The position numbers were made by a program, and so were the translations under genes. This document shows, one piece after another, positions 8,910 to 15,542 of a stretch of DNA of 64,000 nt; position 1 is the first letter of the stretch; every line of letters begins with the position of its first letter. Source of the DNA: Pseudomonas parafulva. Lineage in GTDB: Bacteria > Pseudomonadota > Gammaproteobacteria > Pseudomonadales > Pseudomonadaceae. The stretch lies in the NCBI RefSeq assembly GCF_000800255.1, contig NZ_CP009747.1:1860001-1924000 (forward strand), given 5' to 3'. A model generated the notes under the pieces. It was not told where the DNA came from. It ran no database searches and saw nothing but the letters and a program-made list of their open reading frames with translations.

Positions 8910-10061
8910 ATGCAAGACCTGGAACTGAGCGAAGAGCAGATCATGATCCGCGACATGGCCCGCGACTTCGCGCGCGGCGAGATCGCACCCCATGCACAGG
9001 CCTGGGAGAAGGCCGGCTGGATCGATGACGCCGTGGTACGCGCCATGGGCGAGCTGGGCCTGCTGGGCATGGTGGTGCCCGACACCTTCGGCGGCAGCTA
9101 CACCGACTACGTGGCATACGCTCTGGCGGTGGAGGAAATCTCTGCCGGCGACGGCGCCATCGGCGCGCTGATGAGCATCCACAACTCGGTGGGCTGCGGT
9201 CCGCTGCTGGCCTATGGCACGGCCGAACAACAGCAGCAGTGGCTGCCACGCCTGGCCAGCGGCGAAGTGATCGGCTGCTTCTGCCTGACCGAGCCCCAGG
9301 CCGGCTCCGAAGCCCATAACCTGCGCACCCGCGCCGAGTTGGTCGACGGCCACTGGGTCATCGACGGGGCCAAGCAGTTCGTCAGCAACGCCAAGCGCGC
9401 CGGACTGGCCATCGTCTTCGCCGTCACCGACCCGCAGTTGGGCAAGAAGGGCCTGTCGGCCTTCCTGGTGGAGACCGACAACCCCGGCTTCAAGGTCGAC
9501 CGCAGCGAACACAAGATGGGCATCCGCGCCTCCGACACCTGCGCCGTGACCCTCGACGCCTGCCGTATCCCCGAGGCCAACCTGCTGGGCGAGCGCGGCA
9601 AGGGCCTGGCCATCGCCTTGTCCAACCTCGAAGGCGGACGCATCGGCATCGCCGCCCAGGCCCTGGGCATCGCCCGCGCGGCCTTCGAAGCCGCGCTCAC
9701 CTATTCGCGCGAGCGTATCCAGTTCGGCAAGCCGATCAACGAGCACCAGAGCATCGCCAACCTGTTGGCCGACATGCAGGTGCAGCTCAACGCCGCGCGG
9801 CTGCTGATCCTGCATGCAGCGCGCCTGCGCAGTGCGGGAAAACCCTGCCTGTCGGAGGCCTCGCAAGCCAAGCTGTTCGCCTCGGAAATGGCCGAACGGG
9901 TGTGCTCAATGGCGATTCAGGTGCATGGCGGGTATGGGTATCTGGAGGACTATCCGGTCGAGAAGTACTACCGGGATGCGCGAATCACCCAGATCTACGA
10001 GGGATCGAGCGAGATCCAGCGCATGTTGATCGCGCGGGAACTCAAGCACTATGCGGTCTGA
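8910..10061 (+). CDS. Acyl-CoA dehydrogenase (short/branched-chain type)
   Basis: A 383-residue FAD flavoenzyme that forms the alpha-beta double bond in an acyl-CoA and passes electrons to ETF. Family motifs are the FAD and substrate signature [16 protein letters not shown] and the [11 protein letters not shown] segment. The C-terminal [23 protein letters not shown] precedes [11 protein letters not shown], whose Glu is the catalytic base in the short-chain subfamily. Together with the HIBCH-like gene 15 bases upstream it suggests valine or isobutyryl-CoA degradation. A 2-methylbutyryl or butyryl substrate is equally compatible with the sequence. The interval downstream to 10192 holds no gene. 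Confidence 0.9.
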   Translation: MQDLELSEEQIMIRDMARDFARGEIAPHAQAWEKAGWIDDAVVRAMGELGLLGMVVPDTFGGSYTDYVAYALAVEEISAGDGAIGALMSIHNSVGCGPLLAYGTAEQQQQWLPRLASGEVIGCFCLTEPQAGSEAHNLRTRAELVDGHWVIDGAKQFVSNAKRAGLAIVFAVTDPQLGKKGLSAFLVETDNPGFKVDRSEHKMGIRASDTCAVTLDACRIPEANLLGERGKGLAIALSNLEGGRIGIAAQALGIARAAFEAALTYSRERIQFGKPINEHQSIANLLADMQVQLNAARLLILHAARLRSAGKPCLSEASQAKLFASEMAERVCSMAIQVHGGYGYLEDYPVEKYYRDARITQIYEGSSEIQRMLIARELKHYAV

Positions 10062-10192
10062 CAGCCCCTCATCTCCGGCACTCGTTGGACACGCGGGTGC
10101 CTGAATGCCGCGTGCAATCACCCCGATAGCATTTACCGATTGAACACCGCGCAGCGCTGCAGTAAGCTCGGTTTCATTCATTGGAGAGCAAC

Positions 10193-10312
10193 ATGTCGAA
10201 ACACACCTGCAATCACGCCATCACCGCCGGACGCCTCGTGCGCCCTGTGCTGGCCGTTGCCGGTCGTGATGTCGCGGCCTGCTCCTATTTTGGGTATTGG
10301 TTTAGCCACTAG
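10193..10312 (+). CDS. Aromatic leader peptide of the DAHP synthase gene
   Basis: A 39-codon ORF too short for ordinary gene calls, with a clean ribosome binding site (TTGGAGAGCAACATG). The C-terminus SYFGYWFSH packs Tyr, Phe, Tyr, Trp and Phe codons within six positions, followed by TAG. A strong intrinsic terminator begins 60 bases later, and the next enzyme gene encodes the first step of aromatic amino acid synthesis. This is the classical layout of a ribosome-stalling attenuator in the style of the phe or trp leaders. Starvation for charged tRNA-Phe, tRNA-Tyr or tRNA-Trp should stall the ribosome over 10286-10303 and favour read-through. That the peptide is translated is inferred from the layout. 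Confidence 0.8.
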   Translation: MSKHTCNHAITAGRLVRPVLAVAGRDVAACSYFGYWFSH

Positions 10313-10401
10313 GCGCCGATACCCACCCGGCGCCCACCTTCGAGGGGCCGCCGAACATGAGACTACTCAAACCCCCGGTCGGCCCCCCGACCGGGGGTTT
10401 T
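10291..10401 (+). promoter_or_regulatory. Transcription attenuator with alternative RNA pairings
   Basis: Several mutually exclusive pairings can be read. TGGGTAT inside the leader codons (10291-10297) complements ATACCCA (10319-10325). The self-complementary GGCGCC occurs at 10312-10317 and 10329-10334. GGGGCCG (10344-10350) complements CGGCCCC (10380-10386), which is part of the terminator arm, and can therefore act as an antiterminator. The terminator itself follows at 10372-10401. The arrangement matches ribosome-mediated attenuation. The pairings were found by eye and not energy-scored. Confidence 0.7.
10372..10401 (+). terminator. Intrinsic terminator (attenuator) upstream of DAHP synthase
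   Basis: An eleven-base perfect stem CCCCCGGTCGG / CCGACCGGGGG with a four-base CCCC loop is followed directly by TTTT. It lies between the leader peptide and the structural gene, so it should end transcription early when the leader is translated without stalling. Confidence 0.9.
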
Positions 10402-10448
10402 GCGTTTAACGGCTTCTACATTCGTTCAGCACTTCTGAGGACAACACC

Positions 10449-10598
10449 ATGAACTACGTCAGCTATCCCTACGCTTTCCCCCACGCCTGGCGATTTAGCC
10501 ATTCCCGTTCGGGCCAGCCTGCCGCCTCCGTACGGACCCTGACCGGTGGCAATGCTGCACGCAACGCTCATCCGACAACCTGTCGAACACCTCGATAG
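10449..10598 (+). CDS. Second short aromatic-rich ORF (possible uORF) before DAHP synthase
   Basis: A 49-codon ORF starting MNYVSYPYAFPHAWRF after a good ribosome binding site (TGAGGACAACACCATG). Six of the first sixteen residues are aromatic (Tyr3, Tyr6, Tyr8, Phe10, Trp14, Phe16), an enrichment like that of the first leader; the rest of the peptide has none. It lies after the attenuator and ends 50 bases before the DAHP synthase start, with a hairpin in between. It could be a second, translation-level sensing peptide or a small protein. Function is inferred from composition and position only. Confidence 0.6.
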   Translation: MNYVSYPYAFPHAWRFSHSRSGQPAASVRTLTGGNAARNAHPTTCRTPR

Positions 10599-10602
10599 GG
10601 CC

Positions 10603-10628
10603 GACGGCGCGGGCCCACACCCGCCGTC
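10603..10628 (+). promoter_or_regulatory. Hairpin before the DAHP synthase ribosome binding site
   Basis: GACGGC, a two-base bulge and GGG pair with CCC and GCCGTC across a six-base loop. The hairpin starts five bases after the stop of the second aromatic-rich ORF and ends six bases before AAGGA, the ribosome binding site of the enzyme gene. Its position suggests translational coupling or control, without proof. Confidence 0.4.
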
Positions 10629-10648
10629 CGCCCAAGGAAAACCTCGCC

Positions 10649-11713
10649 ATGCATTCTTCGAACCTCGCCCTGCCCCTGACCCAACCCATTGCGGCCAACG
10701 CCGCCGTCAGCCAACGCCTACCCAGCCCGCACCTGCTCAAGCAGCAGATGCCGCTCTGCAGCGAACTCGCGCAACAGGTCCATGACCATCGCCAGGCCGT
10801 GCGCGCCATTCTCGACGGCCGCGACTCACGTCTGCTGGTGGTGGTCGGCCCCTGCTCGATCCACGACCCGCGCTCAGCCCTTGAGTACGCCGACCGCCTC
10901 GCCGCCCTGAGCCGTGAGCTGAGCGACCAGTTGCTGTTGGTGATGCGCGCCTACGTCGAGAAACCACGGACCACCGTCGGCTGGAAAGGCCTGGCCTACG
11001 ATCCCCACCTGGACGGCAGCGACGACATGCACGCCGGCATCGCCCTGTCGCGGGGCTTGATGCTGGGCATGCTCGAACGCGGTCTGCCGATTGCCACCGA
11101 ACTGTTGCAGCCCATGGCTGCCGGCTACTTCGACGACCTGCTGAGCTGGGCCGCCATCGGCGCGCGCACCACCGAGTCGCAGATTCACCGGGAGATGGTC
11201 AGTGGCCTGGAACTGCCAGTCGGTTTCAAGAACGGCACCGATGGCGGCATAGCCGTCGCCACCGACGCCATGCGCAGTGCCGTCGCAGGTCATCGTCATT
11301 TCGGCATGGACGCCCAGGGTCATCCCGCGATCATCGAGACCTTCGGCAATCCGGATACGCACCTGGTACTGCGTGGCGGGCACAAAGGCCCGAACTACGA
11401 CGCCGACAGTCTTGCACTGGCCCGACAAGGCCTGGCCAAAGCCGGTGTGCAGGCTCGGATCATGGTCGATTGCAGCCACGCCAACAGCGGCAAGGACCCA
11501 GCGCGTCAGCCGGCGGTATTCGAGGACGTCCTGGGTCAACGCCTGGCCGGCGACACCTCGATCATCGGCGTGATGATCGAGGGGCATCTGTTCGAGGGTT
11601 GCCAGACATTGGGCAAAGGCGCCTTGAAGTACGGAGTGTCGATCACCGATGGCTGCCTGGGTTGGGACAGCACCGCCGAGCTGCTGCGCGATGCAGCCCG
11701 GCGATTGGCCTAG
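10649..11713 (+). CDS. 3-deoxy-7-phosphoheptulonate (DAHP) synthase, class I
   Basis: A 354-residue metal-dependent enzyme that condenses phosphoenolpyruvate and erythrose 4-phosphate in the first step of the shikimate pathway. It is of the AroF/AroG/AroH type I-alpha group by length and motifs: VVGPCSIHDPRSALEYADRL, EKPRTTVGWKGL, GARTTESQIHREMVSGL, GFKNGTDGG, RGGHKGPNYD and VDCSHANSGKDP (metal and substrate residues). Which feedback-inhibition isozyme it is cannot be told reliably by eye, so no gene symbol is given. Upstream lie an aromatic leader peptide, an attenuator and a second aromatic-rich ORF, so expression probably responds to aromatic aminoacyl-tRNA supply. The start ATG follows AAGGAAAACCTCGCC. 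It converges with the halovibrin-like gene, 24 bases away. Confidence 0.93.
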   Translation: MHSSNLALPLTQPIAANAAVSQRLPSPHLLKQQMPLCSELAQQVHDHRQAVRAILDGRDSRLLVVVGPCSIHDPRSALEYADRLAALSRELSDQLLLVMRAYVEKPRTTVGWKGLAYDPHLDGSDDMHAGIALSRGLMLGMLERGLPIATELLQPMAAGYFDDLLSWAAIGARTTESQIHREMVSGLELPVGFKNGTDGGIAVATDAMRSAVAGHRHFGMDAQGHPAIIETFGNPDTHLVLRGGHKGPNYDADSLALARQGLAKAGVQARIMVDCSHANSGKDPARQPAVFEDVLGQRLAGDTSIIGVMIEGHLFEGCQTLGKGALKYGVSITDGCLGWDSTAELLRDAARRLA

Positions 11714-11737
11714 ACGGGATGCCGCAGCCCAGGGCCA

Positions 11738-13114
11738 TCAGCGGTTCTGATCTTCGGGCCGGAAGATGAAGATCGCACCGGCGCCGGCCGTCAGGTCCAC
11801 CCGTATCACCGGCATGAAACGGCGTGTGGCACTGAAGTACTGGCGCTGGATCAGGCTCGCCTGGTCCTCGCGTCCGTTGACCGGGTAGTAGATCGCTTCG
11901 ATGGGCAGTTTCTCGGGAATGTTCGGGGGCCAGGCGGCAATGATCATCTCGTTGTGCGCCCCGCCGTTGCTGCGCACGTCCACGCTAATCTGGAACTGCG
12001 CGGCGTTGGGACGGGGCTCCATGCTGAAGGCACAGTTGCCTGCCCCACTGTTGCCGTACCGCGCCCGCCACTGCGCCACCGTAGTGATGCCCTGCGACAG
12101 GCAACTGGCGCGGCAACTGTTCGGTGTCGAACTGGTGGCCGCATTGGCCGGGTAAGCACACCTGAGCGTCGCCGGCTGGCTGACCGCGAAGTCGGTGGGT
12201 TTGAAGATAAAGCCCGCCTGGTCGTTGGCCAGGCGCACGGTGCCGACGTCGGCCCGGACATAGGAAAACGAGACACCGTTGCGACTGACCGAGTTGGGTG
12301 ATGGATTCCAGGCGCGGAAGCTGTCCGCCGCGCCAGTGGCACGAATCAGCACCCCGTTGCAGTAGTACGAAGGGGTGTCGTTGCGACAACGTGTGGCGGT
12401 ATTGCGGTAACGAACGTTCAACTGCTCGGCCAGCGCATAGCCGCTGTAGAGCTGATCTTGCTGATCGAAACCAAACGCGCTTGTGGCGCTAGCTGAATCC
12501 AGGCGCAACACCGGCAGCCACTGACGTGTACGCGAGAACCAGGCCTGCTGCGCACGCTGGGCCAACAGCAGCGCATCGGAACGCCCGGCGGGGTAATACA
12601 ATGCCTCGATCGCCACCTGCGCGGGCTGTGTTTCGTCCCAGTTCGCCACGTACACCTGCGCTGCGTTCGGGCGCTGCCTGACCTGATAATCCTTGCCCTG
12701 CACCCTGGCATCCAGATGGCTCATCAGCACGTAACCGACTTGGCCCTGCCCACCTCGAGGCGCCAGGTCAGCGCGCAGATACTCCAACTGCTCGGTACCG
12801 CGGGCGCGGGCTTCGATATCGTGCTCCCAGAAGATCGCGGCGCGACTGTGCAGCACTGGCTTGACCAGGACACCGCTGCAGGCGTAGTCCGGTTGATTGC
12901 GTACGCACCGAATCGGCGTGCTGGCCAGGCGGGCGTTGAGTCCCTGCGCCACGTCCAGCCCCTGATCGACGGCAGCCTGAGCGAGCAGCGCCTGGGCCGC
13001 CATGCTTGAGGAAGCCGTCGTGTCGGGATCGGCCAGGGGCTGCAGCGCGTGGACAGGATGGAACGCCAGGCACAATGAAAGCAGCAGTGATCTGCCAAGG
13101 GTTGCGATAGTCAT
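11738..13114 (-). CDS. Halovibrin-like secreted protein (paralogue 1)
   Basis: A 458-residue exported protein with a signal peptide (LLLSLCLAFHPVHA). From memory the C-terminal half resembles proteins named halovibrin HvnA in Pseudomonas; Vibrio halovibrins are secreted NAD-glycohydrolases or ADP-ribosyl transferases. Supporting motifs are CRNDTPSYYCNGVLIRATG, FRAWNPSPNSVSRNGVSFSY, ITTVAQWRARYG and a terminal IFIFRPEDQ. The N-terminal half repeats the same pattern (CVRNQPDYACSGVLVKP, FWEHD, YLRAD, IEALYYP) but lacks the central cysteine-rich part, so the protein looks like two tandem copies. The next gene upstream is a paralogue 51 bases away, so both are probably expressed together. The catalytic residues are not identified here, and enzyme activity is an inference from the name. 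Confidence 0.7.
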   Translation of the reverse strand: MTIATLGRSLLLSLCLAFHPVHALQPLADPDTTASSSMAAQALLAQAAVDQGLDVAQGLNARLASTPIRCVRNQPDYACSGVLVKPVLHSRAAIFWEHDIEARARGTEQLEYLRADLAPRGGQGQVGYVLMSHLDARVQGKDYQVRQRPNAAQVYVANWDETQPAQVAIEALYYPAGRSDALLLAQRAQQAWFSRTRQWLPVLRLDSASATSAFGFDQQDQLYSGYALAEQLNVRYRNTATRCRNDTPSYYCNGVLIRATGAADSFRAWNPSPNSVSRNGVSFSYVRADVGTVRLANDQAGFIFKPTDFAVSQPATLRCAYPANAATSSTPNSCRASCLSQGITTVAQWRARYGNSGAGNCAFSMEPRPNAAQFQISVDVRSNGGAHNEMIIAAWPPNIPEKLPIEAIYYPVNGREDQASLIQRQYFSATRRFMPVIRVDLTAGAGAIFIFRPEDQNR

Positions 13115-13165
13115 GACGGTGTCTCCACCTGTGCGGTGATCGATGGCTGAGACGCGAAGCCTTCA

Positions 13166-14560
13166 CTATTGGACGTTCTGGTCGTCGGGGTTGTAGGTCA
13201 CCAAGCGGTTGGGCGGCGGTGTGGGGTTCAGGAAAAGCACTGGGCGATACAGGCCACGGGTGTCCTGCAGGTATTCCCGCTGGAACGTCTGAGCGTTCAT
13301 CCGGGCGCTGGCAGCGGAGTAAATGAAGGTCTCGAGGGGCAACTGCGCGGGGACGTTCTGCGGCCAAGCAGCCACTATCAGCTCATTCCAATAGTAGTTG
13401 AAGCCCGTCTGGCGGTTACGCAAGTCGCTCAGCACACGAAATGCCGCTGCATCGTTGCCAAAAGCGCAACCCGCATTGCTACCGTTACCGTATCTGGCGC
13501 GCCAGGCTGCTGTGGTAGTGATACCCAGCGCCGCACATTGGCCACGAAAGTTACAGGGATCTAACCCGGTGCTTGCGTCCCGAGGATAGCCGCAGCGTAG
13601 GTTGATGGGCTGCGGTACGGGATAGCCTGACTCACGCAGAGTGAAACCTTGAGTGTGGAGTGTCCCCAGAACAGACGTGTCCGCTGAGAACCAACTGAAC
13701 GACACGCCATTGCTGCGCTGCGATATCGGGCTCGGGTTCCAGGTCCGATAGTGGCCGACGTCGTTGATATTGGTGGTCCTGACCCAGACACCCTGACAGT
13801 AATAACGCGCCCTGCCGTCAGGACAGGTGGCTGAAACCGTGGTGAAGCGCTGGTTGATCCGATCGGCCACCAGGTAGCCGTCATACAGCTGTTCGCTCTG
13901 ATCGAAGCCGAACGTAGCACCAACACCGCCGCTGTAGCGCAAGATCGGCAACCAGGCTGCTGTTGCCTTGAACCACTGCAGTTGTGAGCGCTGAGCCCGG
14001 AACAGGTCATTGGGAACGGCGGGATTGTAGTAGAGCGCCTCGATGGCGATCTGGTTGGGCTGTGCCGCATTCCAGTTGTTGACCTGAACCTCGCCGGGCC
14101 TGGGGCGTGCCTTGACCTCATAGGGCTTTCCGTTGGCCAGCGCATCGAACCGTGACATTAGTACATAACCGCCACGCCCTGGCAGCGCCCCCTGCTGGCG
14201 ATCACTGCGCAGATAGACGAATGCCTCACTGCCTCGGGCATTGGCCTCGGCGTCATGCTCCCAGAAACGGACCGCATGAGCAGCCGCCATGGGACGCACC
14301 AATACGCCACTGCAGGCATAGTCCGGCTGATTGCGTACGCAGGCTGAAGGTGTACTGACCAGACGTTGGTTCAGCGTCGCGGCGATGGACAGCCCTTGCT
14401 CGACCGCCGCCGTGGCTGCAGCCAGCCGGGTCTCGGTGAGCACCTCGATCGAGTCAGAGGGGGCGACCAACGCATGGCCTGGGGGTGACTGCAGATACGT
14501 CAGGACAAACAGTAGGCAGCAGGCCAGAGCGCTTGCCCTGGGCAGCATCGACTTTTTCAT
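13166..14560 (-). CDS. Halovibrin-like secreted protein (paralogue 2)
   Basis: About 464 residues, a tandem paralogue of the following gene. The ATG at 14560 is chosen because GAGGAATGCCACC precedes it and it begins a proper signal peptide (MKKSMLPRASALACCLLFVL, cleavage near GHA). The frame is open 13 codons further upstream without need. It shares CVRNQPDYACSGVLVRP almost exactly with paralogue 1, then FWEHDAEANARGSE, IAIEALYYN, CPDGRARYYCQGVWVR, RTWNPSPIS, ITTTAAWRARYGNG and a terminal NPDDQ. The same two-copy architecture is present, and cysteines in the C-terminal half suggest disulfides in the periplasm or outside the cell. It may be an NAD-consuming toxin by family name. I know of no immunity gene, and none is obvious nearby. 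Confidence 0.7.
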   Translation of the reverse strand: MKKSMLPRASALACCLLFVLTYLQSPPGHALVAPSDSIEVLTETRLAAATAAVEQGLSIAATLNQRLVSTPSACVRNQPDYACSGVLVRPMAAAHAVRFWEHDAEANARGSEAFVYLRSDRQQGALPGRGGYVLMSRFDALANGKPYEVKARPRPGEVQVNNWNAAQPNQIAIEALYYNPAVPNDLFRAQRSQLQWFKATAAWLPILRYSGGVGATFGFDQSEQLYDGYLVADRINQRFTTVSATCPDGRARYYCQGVWVRTTNINDVGHYRTWNPSPISQRSNGVSFSWFSADTSVLGTLHTQGFTLRESGYPVPQPINLRCGYPRDASTGLDPCNFRGQCAALGITTTAAWRARYGNGSNAGCAFGNDAAAFRVLSDLRNRQTGFNYYWNELIVAAWPQNVPAQLPLETFIYSAASARMNAQTFQREYLQDTRGLYRPVLFLNPTPPPNRLVTYNPDDQNVQ

Positions 14561-14609
14561 GGTGGCATTCCTCGTTGAATGCTGCTGGGTTACGCCCAAT
14601 CGTGTGCGA

Positions 14610-15479
14610 TCAGTCGATACCCACTACCTGGCGCAAATTGTTCGCTTGGGTCGACTCAGCAGTGATCTTCAGCGTCACCGGATTCAAGGTGACAGCGGTA
14701 CCCGCCCCCAGTGACTCCCCCCACAACGGCGCACGGGGGTCCAAGGCCTGCGGCAGGTCAGCGCCGTAATACTCGACCATCGCCCTGAAGTCGCGCTCCT
14801 GGGGCATGGACATCCCCAGCGAATCGCACAGGTTTTTGGCGTTCTGCCAGGTCACTGCGCTGGTGGAGAGCACCTCGAGGCCTCTGATGCCGGTTACGGT
14901 CAGCGAGTACGACTGGGCGCCTTGCGGCGTCTGCGCGGTGATCGTGCTCTGGCCATTGCGCAGCAAGGTCACCCGACCTGCTTGGGTCACCGTCGCCACA
15001 CTCGGGTCACTGCTGGTGTAGGCCGTGGCGCCGGGCAAGGTCCGTTCGTAGTACACGAACCCTGGCAGCGTTTTGGGCAGGCGGACTTGTCCGTTGGCAT
15101 ACAGCGGTCGGTAGAGATGCCTGCTCAGGTCGACCTGGTGGTCTCCGCTAAACCCTTGCTCCACTTCAAAGGCAATGCTGGGGCTGCTACCCGCTGCGGC
15201 CAGGGTGTAATAGATCGTCAGCCGATCTGCGACGTGGTCGAGGAATAACTGTTTGGGGATACGCAGCGTAACCGGCCGGCCGCTGGCGCCGATGGGCAGG
15301 TTCGCACTGGTGTACAGCCGTTGCCCGCTGCCCTCCATTTCCAGCACCAGGTTAAGCACATCACGCGCATGCGCTGCGCTCACAGTCATGACCACGGGCA
15401 GTCCGGTGCTCGGAATCTTCAGTGGATCGAGCTTGCCGTCCTGCACGAGGGCCACGGCCGGTACAGTTAGATCGTTCAT
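14610..15479 (-). CDS. Big2-domain protein with intimin/invasin-like C-terminal tail
   Basis: A 289-residue protein without a signal peptide. Residues about 150-200 form a bacterial Ig-like group 2 domain (YTSSDPSVATVTQAGRVTLL, GQSTITAQ). The C-terminus contains VTWQNAKNLCDSLGMSMPQE, the W-x-x-A-x-x-x-C-x-x-x-G-x-x-x-P pattern found in the tails of invasin/intimin-like adhesins. The N-terminal part resembles the Ig-like repeats of the large gene upstream. The ATG follows GGAGAGCGTT. It lies between that large gene and the halovibrin-like pair, all on the same strand, with gaps of 49 to 63 bases. Secretion route and role are unknown; an adhesin or toxin-associated surface protein is a guess. 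Confidence 0.7.
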   Translation of the reverse strand: MNDLTVPAVALVQDGKLDPLKIPSTGLPVVMTVSAAHARDVLNLVLEMEGSGQRLYTSANLPIGASGRPVTLRIPKQLFLDHVADRLTIYYTLAAAGSSPSIAFEVEQGFSGDHQVDLSRHLYRPLYANGQVRLPKTLPGFVYYERTLPGATAYTSSDPSVATVTQAGRVTLLRNGQSTITAQTPQGAQSYSLTVTGIRGLEVLSTSAVTWQNAKNLCDSLGMSMPQERDFRAMVEYYGADLPQALDPRAPLWGESLGAGTAVTLNPVTLKITAESTQANNLRQVVGID

Positions 15480-15542
15480 GAACGCTCTCCAGATAAGCCG
15501 TCGCAGTGACGACTAGAAAGTACACACGGCGTCGCAAATCGC

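Noticed and set aside
8004..9866. A 620-codon minus-strand open frame over the hydrolase and acyl-CoA dehydrogenase genes
   Set aside because: Both plus-strand genes have complete enzyme motifs; the antisense product is compositionally biased and matches nothing.
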